From Campylorhamphus procurvoides (lineage: Eukaryota > Chordata > Aves > Passeriformes > Dendrocolaptidae), in contig WBMV01007620.1 in the NCBI GenBank assembly GCA_013396655.1, positions 558,001-622,000 on the forward strand: a DNA stretch of 64,000 nt, given 5' to 3'. Positions 61,700 through 64,000 of the stretch are shown here, piece by piece. How positions within the stretch are numbered: position 1 is the first letter of the stretch; every line of letters begins with the position of its first letter. The translations under genes were made by a program, and so were the position numbers. The notes beneath the pieces are model-generated. The model ran no database searches. It saw only the letters and a list, made by a program, of their open reading frames with translations, and was not told where the DNA came from.

Positions 61700-64000
61700 G
61701 GTGCCAGTGGAGTTTTATTTTGACCCTCAAAGTTGTCTTTCATTCCAGATTTGCTGGGGGAGAGTAGCACAGTATTTCTGACAATTCTTATTCAGAAACC
61801 CTGCATCTGAGCTACCTCAGATTTCAGCTATATTTGGATCCAGATCAGAATCATGTAACTTGGATTAATCTCTGTAACTAATAAAGGTCTCAGAGGAACA
61901 CTGAAAAAGCAAGTATTAAGGTTGCACTGAGTACAACAGGTCATAAAAGTCTGTATGACCTCTACCCAATATTTAACTACATGCTCTCAGATTTCTAAAA
62001 ATGGGTCTCCCACATGTAAAATTTTATAGGATTTCTCACTGCAAGTACCTCACAAATATTAATTTATTTTTAAAGTATCCCTTTCGCAGTAAATAGGTAC
62101 TACTGCAGTCACTTTGGGTTTATACAGATGAGTACTCAGCATCAGTTCATCCATACCCCCAAGAGTAATTGAGGTGGAGCTGCCCTGGTACTCAAAGCAT
62201 ATCAGTTTTGAAGGGCTGATACTTCCTGGTGTAATAACTGCAAGTTTTGGAATGCAATGTATTCATCTGGCAGTCATATCAGAAAAGTGATGAAACGCAC
62301 TTTTTTAGGTATCAAAATGACATCACAGGCCAACTGCTCTATGCAGGCACATAATATCCCCATATACATTATGGCCATTTTAGAATTAGAAGGGCTTGAG
62401 TCACTGTCTCTTTCAGTCCCACACAGGAACTCCGTGCATGGAGTTTATGTAGGTTCAGGAGGGACAGACCAAGTATCTGGAAGGGAGATCCTGAGAGTTA
62501 CTAAATAAGACACTTTGTCTGAAGTAATTTCAAGGCTCAGGAAATCACTGGAGGTTCAAGGCTAGGAGAGCACTGCTGCAGGAGAGAAAAGGGAGTTTGC
62601 TTTGATTCATTCTTCAAAGCACTCTACTTCTGGCTCTTGAGAGAGAAATGAAACTTAATCACATGGCACATGGGCCATGTTATGGCAGCTACCTTCAGCA
62701 TGAAACATATTTTCCCCTCCTGCAATTCCCAGTCTCAAAGCATATTCTTCATGTTGGTGCTCATCTGTTTCACTTCTATTGTAAAATGGGTGGAAGTCTC
62801 TGGGTAATGCCTGACCAGCTGCAACCATTGCAGCCCAAGGGATACAAGGGTTACAAGGGTTCCAGAGCAAGAGAAGTGCCTGGACACTACATGGGGAGAC
62901 CTAGTTGTCCCCAAGGGCAGCAGCATCATGCAGAAGCAATTGTTTTCTTGCCTATGGTGGTTTCCTGTGTGTCAGACTGAGAGCACCCTGAAGAAAAGGA
63001 TGACAGAGAAGCCTTCTGGATCTTTGGCAGCTAGAATATAGTCATGCAGTACCTGGCCTGTACCTTGGTAATCAGACTGGTGGCAACCCTGAAATGTTCC
63101 CACTGGGTGTGCTCAGATTGCCTACCCGATGCTCTCCCTCTGCAGGAAGGAGCTCCTGGGCTGGTTCTGCCCTCCCACACTTCAAACAGATGAAGTGCAT
63201 TCTTCCCCTCTTTTCTTCACCTTTGTCTTTTGTAAGCCTTCTAGGCTGCATAGTCTGCTTGGTTTCGGTGAATGGATACTTTCATTTGCATCTTTGGTTA
63301 ACTTGACATGCATTAAGAGTGATTTCAAGATGACTGAATAACAACAAAGCATTCTCCACCCAAATACTCGGTGAAAATATAAACCACGGCACCTTAACAG
63401 AGCTGTAATATTCACCTCCTGTGCATCTGAGAGTAACAGGGGCCGGGGCAGGAAGAAATGCCTAGTGAGCCCTGGGTAACAGGGAAGGCTCTCTGCCAGG
63501 CAGCAAGACACTGGGGGCCATGGCTGATTCCAGAGGGCGATCAAGCAGTGTCTTTCAGAGGCACTGCTGAGACAGGATTAGTGCTGGCTTCCAAATAGAG
63601 GACACTGCTATTTATACTTGACACCAGCAATAAAAGCTGCAGTGTTATACAGACACTCTGTTTCATGGAGGGCAGGGGGTTCAGAGTGGCTTTTGGTTTC
63701 TTGGCTGTTCTTTATAATTTGTGTATTACAGATTAGGGAATGAGGGACAGGACATTTCAAGAAAGACTGTTTTTGAAGGCTGGACCATAATTTCATACTG
63801 ACTGGGGAAAAGATTGGGGTAGAAACCACTGACTGTATGGGAGGGGAAACCTTTCTCTGGTGAGGGGCTCTTGACCTGTTTCTTTTCTCATTTGAAGTCC
63901 AATGTATGCTCAGATGTTTAGATGTTCCAGGGAGAGCTTCAAGAAATGCAAAACTGTGTCCAGTCAGCGTTTTGAGGAGCCCAAAGGTAGAGCAAGAGAT
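61700..64000. other. Intergenic sequence to window end
   Basis: No supported exon, RNA gene or recognised repeat. GC content rises slightly toward 62650-63560, where overlapping frames on both strands have no identifiable domain. Confidence 0.45.

Noticed and set aside
1..64000. Search for CRISPR arrays, operons or bacterial signals
   Set aside because: The only regular tandem array (32223-33030) has 17-19-bp contiguous units without spacers, and the whole window has vertebrate intron, CR1 and CpG-island character.
33031..64000. Exons of ADGRG2's usual neighbours (for example PDHA1 or PHKA2)
   Set aside because: No translation in this interval resembles those proteins; in human the nearest upstream gene is also distant, so an empty interval is plausible.

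Overview
The window is vertebrate nuclear DNA, almost certainly from a bird. It is AT-rich and intron-rich. It carries several pieces of the avian CR1 LINE 3' end (16459-16975 minus, 30695-30770 plus, 36985-37205 plus, 55070-55160 minus), an avian-type LTR (41227-42083) and a degraded endogenous-retrovirus block (about 5160-6300). No bacterial-style gene organisation is present, and nearly all open frames in the window are chance frames in intronic or intergenic DNA.

The one gene I can support is the 5' part of an adhesion G-protein-coupled receptor on the minus strand, most likely ADGRG2 (GPR64/HE6). Reading right to left there is a CpG island with a candidate non-coding first exon (about 31837-32220). 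Next comes a first coding exon encoding a signal peptide (20714-20832, ATG at 20831), then a 615-nt exon encoding a whole pentraxin/laminin-G-like domain (15575-16189). After these comes a series of small Ser/Thr-rich 'stalk' exons (8604-8675, 4190-4231, 2955-2987, 1382-1414, 513-554). All predicted introns after the ATG are phase 1, so each internal exon can be included or skipped without breaking the frame. The rest of the gene (further stalk, GAIN domain, seven-transmembrane domain) would lie beyond base 1.

The right half (33-64 kb) looks intergenic, upstream of this gene. It begins with an 800-bp GC-rich minisatellite of 17-19-bp units (32223-33030) abutting the CpG island. It then contains CR1 and LTR insertions, a GC-rich block (51064-51740), an inverted/direct repeat cluster (52992-53044), a pair of diverged ~110-bp repeats (55882-55997 and 56198-56305) and a small isolated CpG cluster (61416-61568) that could be a second promoter. 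I see no protein-coding exon there with adequate support.

The observation most worth following is the pentraxin domain exon in an ADGRG2-like gene. As I recall the human ADGRG2 protein, it lacks this domain, while the paralogues ADGRG4 and ADGRG6 have it. All gene identities rest on reading the translations and on memory of the families; no database search was run.
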